A stretch of DNA of 64,000 nt from Parastagonospora avenae f. sp. tritici 18332-5 (taxonomy: Eukaryota; Ascomycota; Dothideomycetes; Pleosporales; Phaeosphaeriaceae): assembly GCA_022559985.1 (NCBI GenBank), contig JAFJTR010000005.1:248001-312000 (forward strand). Reading direction: 5' to 3'. Below are positions 34,439-47,200 of the stretch, one piece after another. A program made the position numbers and the translations under genes. The notes beneath the pieces are model-generated. The model saw nothing but the letters and a program-made list of their open reading frames with translations. It ran no database searches and was not told where the DNA came from. Position 1 is the first letter of the stretch, and each line of letters begins with the position of its first letter.

Positions 34439-36436
34439 CTATTTGCCATTTTCTGCCGTAGGGGGTGTCTGTGCAGCGTGCGAGATAATGCTGGCGGACA
34501 TGTCACTGCCACCTGCAGGACTCGGAGCCCCTGACTTCTCCTGATTCTCGGCTACCCAGGCGTCAACTTCGCGCAGCGCTTTCAGCGGATCGGCTCGACA
34601 GTCCTGCAGGAAGTTCTGGACCTGAGCTGGCGTGAAAGTGTTCGCGGGGATTTTCTCGGCGAATTTGGTGGCGTATTGTTCGATTTCGGCCATGGTGAAT
34701 GCTGCATCGTGGGCGAGGGCTGAGCGTCCGATGAGGCGCATAAATATGCTTTTACCGGCACTCTTGCTCATGTTCCCAAAGTATACCTTCTTGTCGATAC
34801 GGCCAGGCCTGATGAGTGCGGCGTCGAGTGCCTCCGGGTTGTTCGAAGTCATGATGAGCAGACGTCCTTCCTGGGACGCGTTGCCATCAATAGCGTTTAG
34901 AAGCCCACTAAGCGTCACAGTGTTACGCTTGGTCCGCTTGTACGAATCTTCGTCCGAAAGCATTTGAGGAGGCTTTGGAAATCCAGATATAGAGGGGAAA
35001 CGAGGCATAGATGCGATATCTTCAAACATGTCGAGATCTACGGGCTGTGGCTTCGTCTTCGGCCCCTGTTCGCGACCAACACCAGCGGAGTCAATGTCCT
35101 CAATAACGACCACGCACTTTCGGGGAAGGCCGAGGAACAACCGGTGGAGGCTACCATCGCTGAAGTCGCCTGAGGCGAGGTTGATCTAAGCTTGTTGTTA
35201 GCGACTGGATCTGATTCGCAATCTTGGGAGAGCTCACGTGGTATATGTCGCATCGCAGGTGGCCAGCTAGCGCGGCGGAGAAGCTCGATTTGCCCGTGCC
35301 GGGAGGGCCATGGAACAGATAACCACGTCGGTAGGGAATACCACAATCCGCAAAAAAGCCGCGTCTGTAGATGATTAGTGATTACTGTCTGTAGTACCTG
35401 AAGACATTCGCGGCCATTTGGTGTAGCCTTCGGAATCCAACAATACGCTGAAAGTAGCCAGGAATTACTCACGATTGCTCGCTGTAGTAGTTCTCAGCGT
35501 CTTTGATGAGATCCGATTTGACCTGTTCGTCCATGTCAATCGTATCGAGCTTGCGCACAGCCTTTGATACGGATTGCCAGCCATTGCCATAAGGATCTGA
35601 ACTACCACCAGCGAAATAGACCGTAGTCGTCCCCGTCAAGTTCCTGAGCTTGAAATCGTGGCAGAGATCTGTGAACTTCCGCAACGGCGTCAAGCTCCAG
35701 CCGAGTGTCGAGATCATCAGCGCGTTTTGGAGCTGCCCTCGGTCGTTGAGAGGGTTGTTAGAGATCATGTGCCGATGGTGGCTCTGACCACCAGATCTAG
35801 AGAATAGAAATGGCCGAAATCCAACCCTGAATATGTTAAAGGCTATTGCTAATCGTTAAATTGTCGTCGGAAGACTTACCAGAATATGCGAGTGCCAATG
35901 GGTGGTAGGCACGCGACTTCTTCGTCAACACCCTCAGCACCCATGGGTGGATGCGCGAATCTCATCGGATGGTTCAAAGGGGCGAGGTTGAAGTTCTCCA
36001 AGCCACCTGTGACTAACATAGCACTTCGGGTGTGAGCGGTGCGTATGACTTCAGCGCCCATCCAAGCCATGATCTCCTTAGCAACTGGGTCGCTTTCTGA
36101 GACAGTGATCTCTACCGTAAATGCCCAGAAGAAGAAATCTCGGAGCAGCCCATAGACAGGTTGAACCGCTTGATATAGCCCTATAAGAGCGAGGACCTTC
36201 TCAATATCGCTCGAAGTGCCTTGTGGGCGAAATCGCGATAGTATACGCTGAATAACCTCAAGGATAGGAAAAGATGTAGTCGCTGATCGTTTGAGGTGGC
36301 GAGGAACTATTCCTGGGGTATTCAGCGGCTCGGACCATATTCCTGTGGATATAACTACAGTCGAGGACTCTGGACTCGTTGTCCCAAGTTCCATGGATGC
36401 CTGGCCTGCCGATGCTGGAATGATCATGTCGGTCAT
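34439..36436 (-). CDS. BCS1-type AAA ATPase
   Basis: Exons 36436-35880, 35826-35473, 35364-35238 and 35185-34439 encode 594 residues. The N-terminal part (about 60-280) matches the BCS1 N-domain, with a hydrophobic stretch LLRDFFFWAFTVEI. Walker A (GPPGTGKSS) is near residue 322 and Walker B (VVVIEDID) near 373. Then come TLSGLLNAIDG, the second-region-of-homology motif MTSNNPEALDAALIRPGRID, and a C-terminal helical lid. Yeast Bcs1 inserts the Rieske protein into mitochondrial complex III. Filamentous fungi carry many BCS1-like paralogues of unknown role, and the insert with KTKPQPVDLDMFED suggests this is one of those. Confidence 0.87.
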
Positions 36437-36996
36437 GTTCGAAGTTGTGTTTCCCGGAAGCAGTTTTTGTAATGGCGGAAGATTTGCTCTTGGGGTGGAA
36501 GAGGAAAAAAAATCAACGTAGGCAGGCTGCTCACGTGCTTGCTCTGGTCAAGCGGCGTGAGCTCTCCGATTAAGCTGACCAGTTGCGCACCTGGGCAGGC
36601 AGCCGCCTACCGCTTCACGTGAGCGAAATCAGTGCGGGCCGTTGAACAGCCCAAATGCACACGATACACCCCTGACTACCTCACGTGCTGCTCCTCGCCT
36701 TCAACCGGGTGTAAAACGAAAACGCGACGAGTCGTGGAGACTCTAGCTGAGGCTGAGAATTGCGGGTATATGGCCTTGTTAGCTAGGCCAGAAGGAGTGT
36801 TTTTCTCTAACCTATCCGGGCGTTAGCTCAAGGTATAACGGGTACGTCATAAACTGTCAACAGCTTTAAATTTCTAGAACACGACATAGTCGTGGATCTA
36901 CATCAATTAATACCCCCACCATCCTCCCTGACGTTAGTGATTGTATTACTTCATATTCTGACCTCCATTAATTGAATCAGAAAAGCACGAACAACC
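36437..36996. promoter_or_regulatory. Divergent promoter with three CACGTG boxes
   Basis: The region separates the BCS1-like gene (minus) from the dehydrogenase gene (plus). CACGTG occurs at 36532-36537, 36616-36621 and 36682-36687. Three palindromic E-boxes in 156 bp is far above chance. Such sites bind bHLH regulators, for example Pho4- or SREBP-like factors. Confidence 0.6.
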
Positions 36997-37875
36997 ATGG
37001 CAAACACAAGCGACCTTCGAGCAGAGAAGCTTTTCTCGGTCAAGGACTATGTTTGCGTAGTCACCGGCGGCGGCAGTGGTATCGGCCTAATGGCTGCACA
37101 AGCTCTCTCGGCCAACGGCGCCAAAGTGTACATCACAGGACGTCGCAAGGAAGTTCTCGAGAATGCCGCAAAGACACACAGCCCCAACGGAGGCGGAAAG
37201 ATCATCCCACTGGGACCGTGCGACGTTACCAAAAAAGATGACCTCGAGCGCATGTACCAGGAGCTGGCGTCCAAAGAGAAGTACATCAACTTGCTGGTTG
37301 CATCAGCCGGTATCAGCGGCGAGAAGGCCGAGCCGGACCAGGAGAACGCGACGGATTTGAAAGAGAAGCTATGGAACAACGAGACCTTCGAGGGCTGGAA
37401 CGAGACGTACAACACCGACGTCACCTCAGTGTACTTCACCACTGTCGCACTTCTGCCGCTCCTTCAAGCTGGCACCGAGTCTCACGGTCATCTCTCGGCC
37501 TCTGTCATTGTCATCTCTTCTATGTCGGGTATCATGCGCCACGCTCAAGGCCACTTCAGCTACAACGCCGCCAAGGGTGGAACGGTTCATCTCACCAAGC
37601 TTATGTCCGCTGAGTTCCAGAAGATACGGGTACGCGTCAACTCGATCGCGCCAGGCTACTTCCCATCCGAGATGACGGCAAAGGAGAGCGACGAGAACCA
37701 GAAGAGCAGCGTGCCGGACGAGAAGATCCAGGAGAAGGGCCACGTTCCTCAGCAGCGGGCAGGTCAGGACGAGGAGATGGCGCAGGCGGTGCTGTTCTTA
37801 ACTAAAAACACATACGTCAATGGCGAGATCATTGCTGTTGATGGCGGTGTTCTGAACGTGGTTGCTGGCCGTTAA
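36997..37875 (+). CDS. Short-chain dehydrogenase/reductase
   Basis: A single exon of 292 residues. The Rossmann motif TGGGSGIG lies at 23-30, with GRR after the second strand, which favours NADP(H). The sequence ASAG replaces the usual NAG, the active-site serines are S174/S175 and the Y189-x3-K193 pair is present (YNAAK). NSIAPGYFPSEM and NGEIIAVDGG close the fold. The overall pattern resembles rhamnolipid-biosynthesis-type 3-oxoacyl reductases found in many fungal genomes. The insert around EPDQENATDLKEKLWNNE is longer than in the bacterial enzymes. The substrate is unknown. Confidence 0.88.
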   Translation: MANTSDLRAEKLFSVKDYVCVVTGGGSGIGLMAAQALSANGAKVYITGRRKEVLENAAKTHSPNGGGKIIPLGPCDVTKKDDLERMYQELASKEKYINLLVASAGISGEKAEPDQENATDLKEKLWNNETFEGWNETYNTDVTSVYFTTVALLPLLQAGTESHGHLSASVIVISSMSGIMRHAQGHFSYNAAKGGTVHLTKLMSAEFQKIRVRVNSIAPGYFPSEMTAKESDENQKSSVPDEKIQEKGHVPQQRAGQDEEMAQAVLFLTKNTYVNGEIIAVDGGVLNVVAGR

Positions 37876-38948
37876 GGTCGATGCAGTCTGAATGCGGGCA
37901 TGGGGCAAGCAAGGAGTTATGGCGAATACATAGACAGATGCACATGAAAAGCGAGCGATGACAAATGAAAGACTCGAGAATGTACTTCCCTATGAGTGAT
38001 GTCTTGGTCCGTTAGCTGGACTCCCAGGCGAATGGCACAGCTCGCGTGCCGTCCCCGCATTGTTGCCCCACCAATACGGGTGCGCATCTGCGATCCAGGT
38101 GGATGTGATGATGTGCCGTTGCTTGCATGTGATTTCTGAGCCATGAATAGTGATTTGCAGCCGCCGGGCAAGGACTAGGTGTAGCTGAAAATGCAGGACG
38201 CGGGTGATGATCGTGGAAGGGTGCAGAAGCACGTGAGAACGCGTCCATCGGCCCTTTGAGAGTAAGACAATCAACGCAATACGTCCCGCCTCATCTGAGA
38301 CGTGTTGGAATTATTTTGAAGAGCTTCTGCCATCTTCTGACCGTGAATATGAGGCATCCGAAAGGGAAAAGAAAGTCAAGATGGAGGCGTTGTTAGTTGC
38401 AAGCCAAGCGAGATGTGCAACGGTCGCTGTGTGGGTCGGAAGCTATTGCGGAGATTTGGGTAACGACAGCTTCACACCCTTTTCGCCCGAGTCCACTTCG
38501 CTCGAGACGCAACTCACAGCCGGATCCCGCACGTGAGAATGCGCAGCTGCTCACCTGGAGGACGCGACAGCTGCTGAATCCGCGGGCGTATTGAACAGGC
38601 GGCACGGCATCGCGGGATTCGCTGGACACTTTCGACGTGCGGTTTCGAGGCCAGGATCCCCAATCCATAGCAGCTGCCACTACCGACCAGGCGTAAGACG
38701 GACCCCGCCAATGCCCATAGCACCCTCGCGCATGGGCAAACATCAACACCGGGAGCATTGACGTCCATTCTTTGGCAGCTTTTTGGCGGGCTTTGGACGA
38801 GGGACATGCACCGGGCATACTGCGAGGTGCCTCCGCGAAGCTTCCTACACCGCCAACCGCCAATAGCCCATACCACGGGCAGCACCACAACTCGGCTTAG
38901 GGGCGGAAAATAGTTGCAGCCGGTCTTGACCCAAGGCAAAGAGTGAAG
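37876..38948. promoter_or_regulatory. 5' region of the sepH gene
   Basis: About 1.1 kb separates the dehydrogenase stop from the kinase ATG. GCACGTGAGAA occurs twice, at 38229 and 38529, as near-identical 11-bp words. No coding frame or RNA gene was recognised. Confidence 0.45.
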
Positions 38949-41900
38949 ATGGTGTCACATGCGCCTAACAAAGTCTCACACGCCGCCTCGAACTCGCGCT
39001 CATCGCAAGCATCCACGTCGCAATCCAACACGCCCGGCCACGCAAAGAAGTCCTCGAGCTCCTCTAACCACAATGGCCAGCCACGTGAACGCGAACAGCG
39101 CCCGAGCCGGGAAGGAACCGCCCAGAAGGCCGCCCAGGACGTAGCCGGTCTCAAGGACTTTCAGCTGGGAGACTGTCTGGGCAAGGGCGCCTTTGGTAGC
39201 GTGTACCGGGCGCTGAACTGGGGCACGGGAGAGACGGTCGCCATCAAGCAGGTCCGCCTGGAGAACTTGGGTGCAGCGGACCTCAAGAACATGGAGATGG
39301 AGATTGACCTGCTCAAGAACCTGAATCACCCCAACATTGTCAAGTACAACGGATTTGTGCGGAGCTCAGAGAGCCTGTACATCATATTGGAGTAAGCACG
39401 CCCGCATTGCACGTATGTTGCGAATATCTCATCGAGCAAGGGACTAATGTTTGCAGATACTGCGAAAACGGGTCGTTGCACAGCATCTGCAAGAACTTCG
39501 GCAAGTTTCCGGAAAACCTCGTTGCTCTCTACATGTCCCAGGCCCTCCATGGCCTTCTCTACCTCCACGAACAGGGTGTAATACACAGGGATATCAAGGG
39601 TGCGAATATCTTGACCACAAAGGAGGGACTGGTCAAGCTGGCAGATTTTGGTGTGGCTACGAAGCAGTCAGGTCTGGACCAGTCGAGCGTCGTTGGAACA
39701 CCATATTGGATGGCTCCAGAGGTCATTGAGCTCTCTGGAGCTACCACGTCCTCGGACATCTGGAGTCTGGGCTGTACAGTCATCGAGCTGATCGAGGGAA
39801 AGCCGCCATATCACAAGCTGCAGCCCATGCAGGCACTGTTCAGGATTGTCAATGACGAACACCCACCAATCCCGGGTAGTGCTTCTCCGGTAAGATCTAT
39901 CCTACCATGTCTATAGCAGCACACTGACAGTGATAGCTGCTGCGCGAGTTCCTCATGGAATGCTTCCAGAAGAACCCTACGCTTCGTATATCCGCCAAAC
40001 GTCTGCTCAAGCACCCCTGGATCATGAGCGCCAAGCGGACCGTTCCTGCGGTCCCCACCAAGCCCACGGAATATCAGGAAGCTGTTAAGTCCGTGCAGGA
40101 ATGGAACGAGGCTCTGAAGTCCCCGAATTCACTTCGGCGGAGCTCTCGCGTGGCAGCAGGTGCACCGAAAAATAGTCCCACCCCGGCAAACGGCTCTGCA
40201 GCGGCATCTCGCAAAAACCCTGTCAACGTTAATCTTAATATCCCCAAACACAGACCCACCGCCGAATCTTTTCGTTCGCCTGAGCTTGACCACGACGACA
40301 ATTGGGATGATGATTTTGCTGAGAGCATCTCGCCTCGCGCACTTCAGATGCCGCACCTGAAGCCTCATGACAACTTTGGTGGCTTGTTTTCAAGCGACAG
40401 GCTGAAGGCTTTTGCGAGTTTTGAAAGTGTTGCCGAGCAGGCAGAGTATGGAGACGGTGAAGCCACAGTGAAGAGCCCACTGAACTTGCAACACTTCCAG
40501 AAAACGCCACAAGGCTTCGCACCGAAAGCGTCGGGAAGTGCAAAAGCCAATGACGCCAAGGCACGAGCGACAGTTCTCCCTTCAAGAAAGACATCGAATG
40601 CCTCCGAAACCGAAGAAAGACAAGACAACCAACCGAAGACAGCGTATCTGCGTGGCATTCCCAAAGCAGCGCAAATTCCCAAGACGAAAGTGGCTGCTCT
40701 GGCTAGACCTAGTCAGCTGTTCCGCGAAGACTCTATCGAAGACTATTCAGATTTGATGCCAACAGACGAGGATGCATTCGAGCGAAGACTTGCTGCAATG
40801 CAGTACACACAACCAGCGCTGGCACAGTCCCAGCAACAACCCTCGAGAGCAGCTTCCGGTTCACCGTCGGAGTCGTTTTCACCCCGCCTGTTCCACCCGA
40901 GTGATTTGAAAGCGCCGCCGAAGGCAACGCGCGACGCAAGATCGAGCGGCAACGTCCGACAACGCTCAGCGAGTTCGACCTCGACTCGTAAACTGCAAAG
41001 GACGCAGTCGGAAATTGAGATTCAAAAGTACGCCGAGGATGAGGGCGACGATTTCTCAGATGTTTTCGGTGACATCAGACATCCCCATGTTGTCACTAGT
41101 CGAGCCGAGAGCGATAGCGGTAGTGAACAAAGCAGTCTTGCCATGATTACATCGAAGATGGCCAGCTCATTCGTCATTGCGGACGAAGATGACATGGATC
41201 CGTTCGCCAACCTTGATGAAGGCTTGGACAACCTTAATTTGGAGAACAACGTTGCTCGAGACCGCGATGATCGACTGACAAAGATGACTGAGAACCTTGT
41301 CGGGTGCTTGAAGACCAGCCAACCGGATGATGTACTGCTAGATATTGCCGATCAGCTACTACAAGTACTGTACGAGTCTCCAGACAAGCGTTCAGTCATA
41401 TTACGCAGCCACGGTATGTTGCCAATTCTTGAGATCCTAGGAACGAAGCCACCAAATGACGTTGTATTACCACTACTGAAAATCATCAACCTCATCATTC
41501 TCGAAGACTCGGAAGCACAAGAAAGCTTGTCGTTCCTGGGAGGTATTTCAACCATCTCCGCCTTTGCCTACAAGAAGTACCCAAGCGACATTCGCAAGGA
41601 GGCCGCAGCCTTTGTACGGCAGATGTACCAAACAAGCACACTCACGTTGCAGATGTTTATCGGCTGTGGTGGTATCGACGTTTTGGTGGAATTTCTTGAA
41701 GAAGACATTGACGCTGAACGTGACCTCGTTCTTATTGGGGTCAATGGTGTGTATGGTGTATTCGAGCTACAAGGACCGACACCCAAGAACGACTTTTGCC
41801 GCATCTTCTCAAGATCGAGTGTCTTGTATCCACTCAGTTTGGTCCTTAACAGAATGGTGGAAGAAGATGGGGAGGTTGCGAAGCTCATTGTTGGGCGCAT

Positions 41901-43680
41901 CGTGCACATCTTCCTCACATTCTCACAGGCGGAAAGCCACGTAAAGGATCTTGTGGCGGATCGCATGATTCTGAAACGTAAGTACTCTTGAATTACTTGA
42001 TGCTGTTGCCCAAAGATAATTGACTAATAAATTGCAGGTGTTCTCAAAGATCTTCGAAAGATGTCTCCGCCCCATCAGATCACGATGCTCAAATTCATCA
42101 AGAACCTTAGCTCGCTTTCTTCGACCCACGAAGCGCTCCAGAACTCCAACGCTATTGACATCCTCATCGAACTACTCAAGTCCACACGCCAGAAGGACGC
42201 AATGACCCGCAACATGAACCGGTCCGCATCCGACCCGGCACGACTACCACCTTTCCATCGTGAGATATCGAACCAAATCCTCAACACTATGTACAATTTG
42301 TGCCGCCACAATAAGAGCAGACAGGAAGAGGCGGCACTTTCAGACATCATACCCTTATTGAAGGACGTGGTGCGTGAAGGCGGTCCACTGAAGGAGTTCG
42401 CTCTACCAGTATTGCTTGAGATGGTCAACTCGGGCAAGGTTGCTCGTAAGATGCTGTGGGATGCCAAAGGTCTTGCATTCTACGTGTCATTGTTACATGA
42501 CCGCAACTGGGCGGTGACGGCCCTGGATGCTATCTTTGTATGGTACGTACTGACTGTATCCCATTTTTACATACTTTGTATAGCTAACGCATCACGTAGG
42601 CTCCAGGAAGAGACTGCTCGTGTTGAGCAATACCTCCTCTCATCACAAACCAACTTCACGACCGCAATCATCTCCGCTTACACTTCCGCGGAGCTCTCGC
42701 AATCGACATTTGAGAACATGCTCGAACCACTTCAAAAGCTGGTTCGTCTCTCTCCACCGATCGCTGCGTCACTTGCAGCACCGGAAATATTCCAACGGAC
42801 CGAGCAAAGGCTTGGTCATAAGGACGCTGTTACGCGTCTGAATCTCCTCCGTATCCTGCGCACCATTTGCGATGCAAAGGATGAAGGCTGCTGGCTCATT
42901 CGGGCCTTTGGCTGCTACGAGCGTATTAATTGGCTCGTGGAGCACGATGGTGCCGTCCTTGTGCGGCAAATGGCAGAAGAGCTTGTACGTGCTTGTGATG
43001 AAGTCGATCTCAACAGCATCGGTACCGGCTCAACCGGTAAGCGCAGCTTGTCCCGTGCTTCGGGCGTCGGTATGAACCTCAGGCGACCTGCCTCGTCTGC
43101 TGGCCGCCGGGATGGCTCTGGCTCAAGTTCAGGATCGACTCTCGTGAGCTCAGTCATGGGTCTAACACCCCCAACACCGAACAGCTTGAAGGGCTCCTTC
43201 ACTATCCCGATCATGTCGGGCACACCTACACATGCAGGCAGCGGCAGAGATCGCATTGCACGAAGCCAGTCCGCAACAATGTGGGACCTCGCCGAGGATC
43301 CAACTGCGCCAGCATCATCTGGCCGTACGAAACAGCCACCAGTCCTTGCCCGCTCGTCGACTTCCTTCGCCGCGCTAGGTCCATCAGGTACACCAACAGC
43401 ACCTCGCCAGTCTTCGCGTCCGCCGTCTCGCGACGCCGCATCGTCCCTTGCGCGTATCGATGCGAGCAATCGTCCTCCAACAAGCTCTTCTCGCCTCCCC
43501 AAAGCTCGGCAAGGTCGACTCAGCGAAGCCGTCTCTCGCCGTCGCCAAAGCAATGTCACCGTCAGCGGCGAGAACGACGCCCCCGTCGCCAACGCCCCTC
43601 CCCTCCCGCGCCTACAAATCGTCCGCAGGCGCAGAGAAACAAGCGGTGGCGAGCTTAGCACAGCTGGCCGCAAGGAGTAG
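38949..43680 (+). CDS. sepH: Septation initiation network kinase, SepH/Cdc7 homologue
   Basis: Five exons (38949-39391, 39457-39889, 39937-41977, 42038-42542, 42600-43680) encode about 1500 residues. The kinase domain starts with GKGAFGSVY near residue 78 and has VAIKQV, HRDIKGANI near 191, DFGVATK near 211 and GTPYWMAPEV. It ends at HPWIM. A disordered Ser-rich stretch follows, then armadillo-like helices (from about 830 to 1150) with DRLTKMTENLVGCLK and SHGMLPILEILGT. The tail is Ser/Arg/Pro-rich. Kinase at the N-terminus plus helical repeats matches Aspergillus SepH and fission-yeast Cdc7, which act at spindle pole bodies to trigger the septum. Confidence 0.94.
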
Positions 43681-44258
43681 GATCCTACCGCCGAAAGCGA
43701 CAAGGGAAACCGCTACGTAGCGACTGTTCGGAGACGGCGGGGCTGGACTGGTGTATAGTCGGCGTAGCGTGTTTCCATTTCTTCCCTATGTTTTATCTTC
43801 GCATTGCGTCAGGGCGTTTCCTTGGGTTGGTATGGGAACTGGACTGGCAAAGTAGCATTATTAGAGGTATATTGCATGGCTAGCATGGCGTTTTATGGGT
43901 TCGCGAAAGCGATGTGGGGCGTTCGTACGTCCTTTGGGGTTGGATAGGAAATTGGAATGATAGCAGTTTCTTCGTTAGGAGTGAGTATTTGGTTGTGTGT
44001 GATGTGGTGTGCTAGTGTGGAGCATGTGATCAGGCTGGGTGCCGTCGCTGCTTCTTTGAGGTTACCTGCGTCATCAAGCCTCAACACTGACGCTGGGATT
44101 CAGCCTATCCATCAACCTTGCCGCTTACCACACAGCCACGAAGCCATGCATGATGCACCACACTCTTGGCCTTTTCAGCCTTGTGCCGCACCTTCATATG
44201 TCCTACTTCGAAGCCCCGCTCTTCAGCCGACCGTCAACACCACCTGCGTCGACGCACC
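43681..44258. other. Intergenic region
   Basis: This is the 3' flank of sepH and the upstream region of the decayed STAND-like gene. Nothing coding was recognised. Confidence 0.5.
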
Positions 44259-47200
44259 ATGGCCGACCCTTTTTCGGTCGCCGGGACGGCTGTAGGCATC
44301 ACGTCACTCGGTATACAGACTTGCCAGATCCTCTACAACTACTACTCAAAGTACAAGGGCTACCACAAGGACATCGATAACGTACTGCAGCAAGTCGAAG
44401 GTCTGCAAGGCATCCTCGAAAGCCTACGATACGTTAAGGAGCGTTTTGAAATCGACAACCATGCGCCGTCGTCGCAGGTACATATTGCGCTCAAGGCCTG
44501 CGAGGACGCTCTGACGAGGCTGAAAACGATGGCGGATAAGTGGAACACTACGAGAAAGACAGAAGGCATACAATCTCGCTTACGGGATGCCAAGAAGAGA
44601 CTCATCTGGCCGTACCGGAAGGAGACGCTCGCCGACATGCAAGCGACGATGAGTAGGTTCCAGGACAATCTCAGCCTGGCGCTGCAGTGCGCTGGCTTCG
44701 ATGGCGCTGTGCGGAAAGTGGCTGACCAACTTCCCAAACTGAACGATATTTCACACCGGACCGCAAACATGGAACAGAGCCTGATCGGCCATGCGAGCAT
44801 CCTGGAAGTGAGGCGTGACCGAGGTTTCTCGAATGCAGTACCAACACGACATGACATTGTCCTGTGAAATGATGGATCTACGAGACCATATATCCGCCTG
44901 CACGACAATTGTGGGAAGCAAAATGTAGCTTGTCATATGTGCTTCTGTTGACTGAAAAATGGTATTTATGGTACTTATCCTCCAACAGGCACGCAGCGTT
45001 TCATCTCTTCATGGTCCAGCTTTAGTAGCCCCTTCGATCCTTGCTGATGCTATCGAAACTCTCGCGAACGTACAACCTCATGTCCAGCTGTCTCTGGGAA
45101 ACTACAACTCTCACAGTCTCGAATTAGAGAAGGCCAGTGCGAACGAAAGCCAGCTTCCTCTGTGCCGCTGCCGTACAAAGAAAAAGCATTCGTTCTAGCG
45201 CCGGCGTTGGTTGTCTACTTTTTCGGCAGAAACTTATCAGTATAGTTCAGGATGTACTCATTTTACATCTTCGGACTACATGCGATCGATTGCGGCCCAA
45301 TTCAGGTGTGCAACATGTTTCTGGGAATTTGTATCGAAGTTGGATGGCAAAGCTCAAGAACAAAGAGCTGGAGTGCCATAGCACCCATGCTGAGATATCG
45401 TGCCGTTGTGCCGCGGCATACGGGTGCCTTCAAGATCTTTGGTGATGCGCAGAGGTCCTGCTCTGCATTAAGTCCATGGGAGCTAAAGAACGAAGAGAGA
45501 GTGAGACAAATCCTGTTAGAAACAACAGCAGCGCTTCAAATTACTCTTGGAAAAGACTTTAGTCCTTTGAACATTGACGGATATGGCAACAGTATTCTAC
45601 ATGTAAATCCTTCGCGATCTTCAGTCGGACACCCCTAATCAAAGTAGATCGCCTTGCATCTCATCTACGATTGGATATTTGGTTATCCCTTTCGAACTGA
45701 CATTTTCAATGAAGTGCAGAGCCTGATAGACATTTGTTTGCAGAGGAACGTTCCATTCGATCAGTTAAATGCCTCTGGCTTGTGAGCTTTCTAACCTCTC
45801 CTTTGCAGAGATGTCAATAAGCCAGCCAAGCCGGGCATTTGAGCTCGAGTCTAACCTATTGAAGTAACTGCTAGGCCTGTATAGGCTGCCGCTAAATTCT
45901 AAAAGGTAATCATCAAGTTGAGGTTGACCCTCTGGCTGGCTTGTTGAAGTCTCTGCTCCTTTACAAGGCTAACAAACTCAGTATACCCATCGTGGAGTTT
46001 CAGTTCTATATGACAGTATGGCGACCTGGGAGAACTGGATATGAAAGTTTACGTCACCTAGCACCAAGAATCGGCGATTGGACATTATTTGTGCCCAACG
46101 ATGTTGAACCCCATCTCAAGGAACATCTATTCGATCCATGGTCAGAAATTCTGAGATCAGAAGAGCTTGCTTCTGGTAGGCCCAAGTATTAGTAGATTCA
46201 AGCTTGCGTACTGTCTCTGATTTAAGTCTAGCTCTAAACGAAGATGACCATCTGTACCTTGCGATTGTACGTCGATCAGAAACCGACCTACGCGAATTCA
46301 TCATAACATACGGTAGCGAAGCGACGGTCCAGACACTTGAGCAATTTAAATGCTTGTGTGTAATGGCAGTATGGCCGGAGGGCATAAAGATTTTGGTTGT
46401 GGACGGTCTGGCCAACAATGTCGGAGGTCTTGCCATCGCTTTATGGCGGACTGCCGTTCGTATGCATGTGCTAGCGTCGATGCTAGCATTACTATCACTC
46501 AAGCTTCATGTTACCGAAGAAGACTGGAAAATGGCCAACTATTATTGGCTCCTTGACAAGCGGAGAGAAGCAGCACGGACTCAATGGGCTGAAATTTTCG
46601 ATAACTTAGCATGCTTGCTATCTCCTCGTAAAGACTTATTGCCCAGCTTTCAAGGCTGTGGATCGAGCAATGTCGGCAAGAGTGAGATACACTTGTATGA
46701 TTGCCACCTTAGCGTTCTTAGCGCAGAAAGTCTTTGGAAGTTTGGCCATCGCAACTTGAATTCTGTGCGATGCATTTTCTATCACGAAGAATGCGGCATC
46801 GCCCGGCACTATGGCACTCCGTTATGGTCAAATATGCGCATCTCCGGCGTGGGGTGGCACGAATCGCTTCTATCAATTTCCCGTTGGCTGCTCGAACATG
46901 GTGCTCACGGATCCTGGATTCATCCAGTATTTCTTACTACACCAGTCCATCTCCTTGCGCGATCATCTGCCGGGCCAGCTGCCCCACATAAGCCAATTGA
47001 AAGGATGGAGAAGGTGAGTGATTTTTTACTTCTTGAGCAGCCGGACAGTTGTGTGTGTTACTGTTCACCGAAAGGCTGCCAAAACATTGGAAGCGCTACA
47101 TCGAAGTCCAATTACGCATATTATAGCTCGTACTTTCCAAGACGAGGACACAAACAACACCATCGATCGATAAAGCCTTGTATCTTCCATTTCGTCCAGA

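Noticed and set aside
36822..36860. tRNA-like A-box sequence (TTAGCTCAAGG..)
   Set aside because: No B-box (GGTTCGAATCC-like) and no acceptor-stem pairing follow within tRNA distance.
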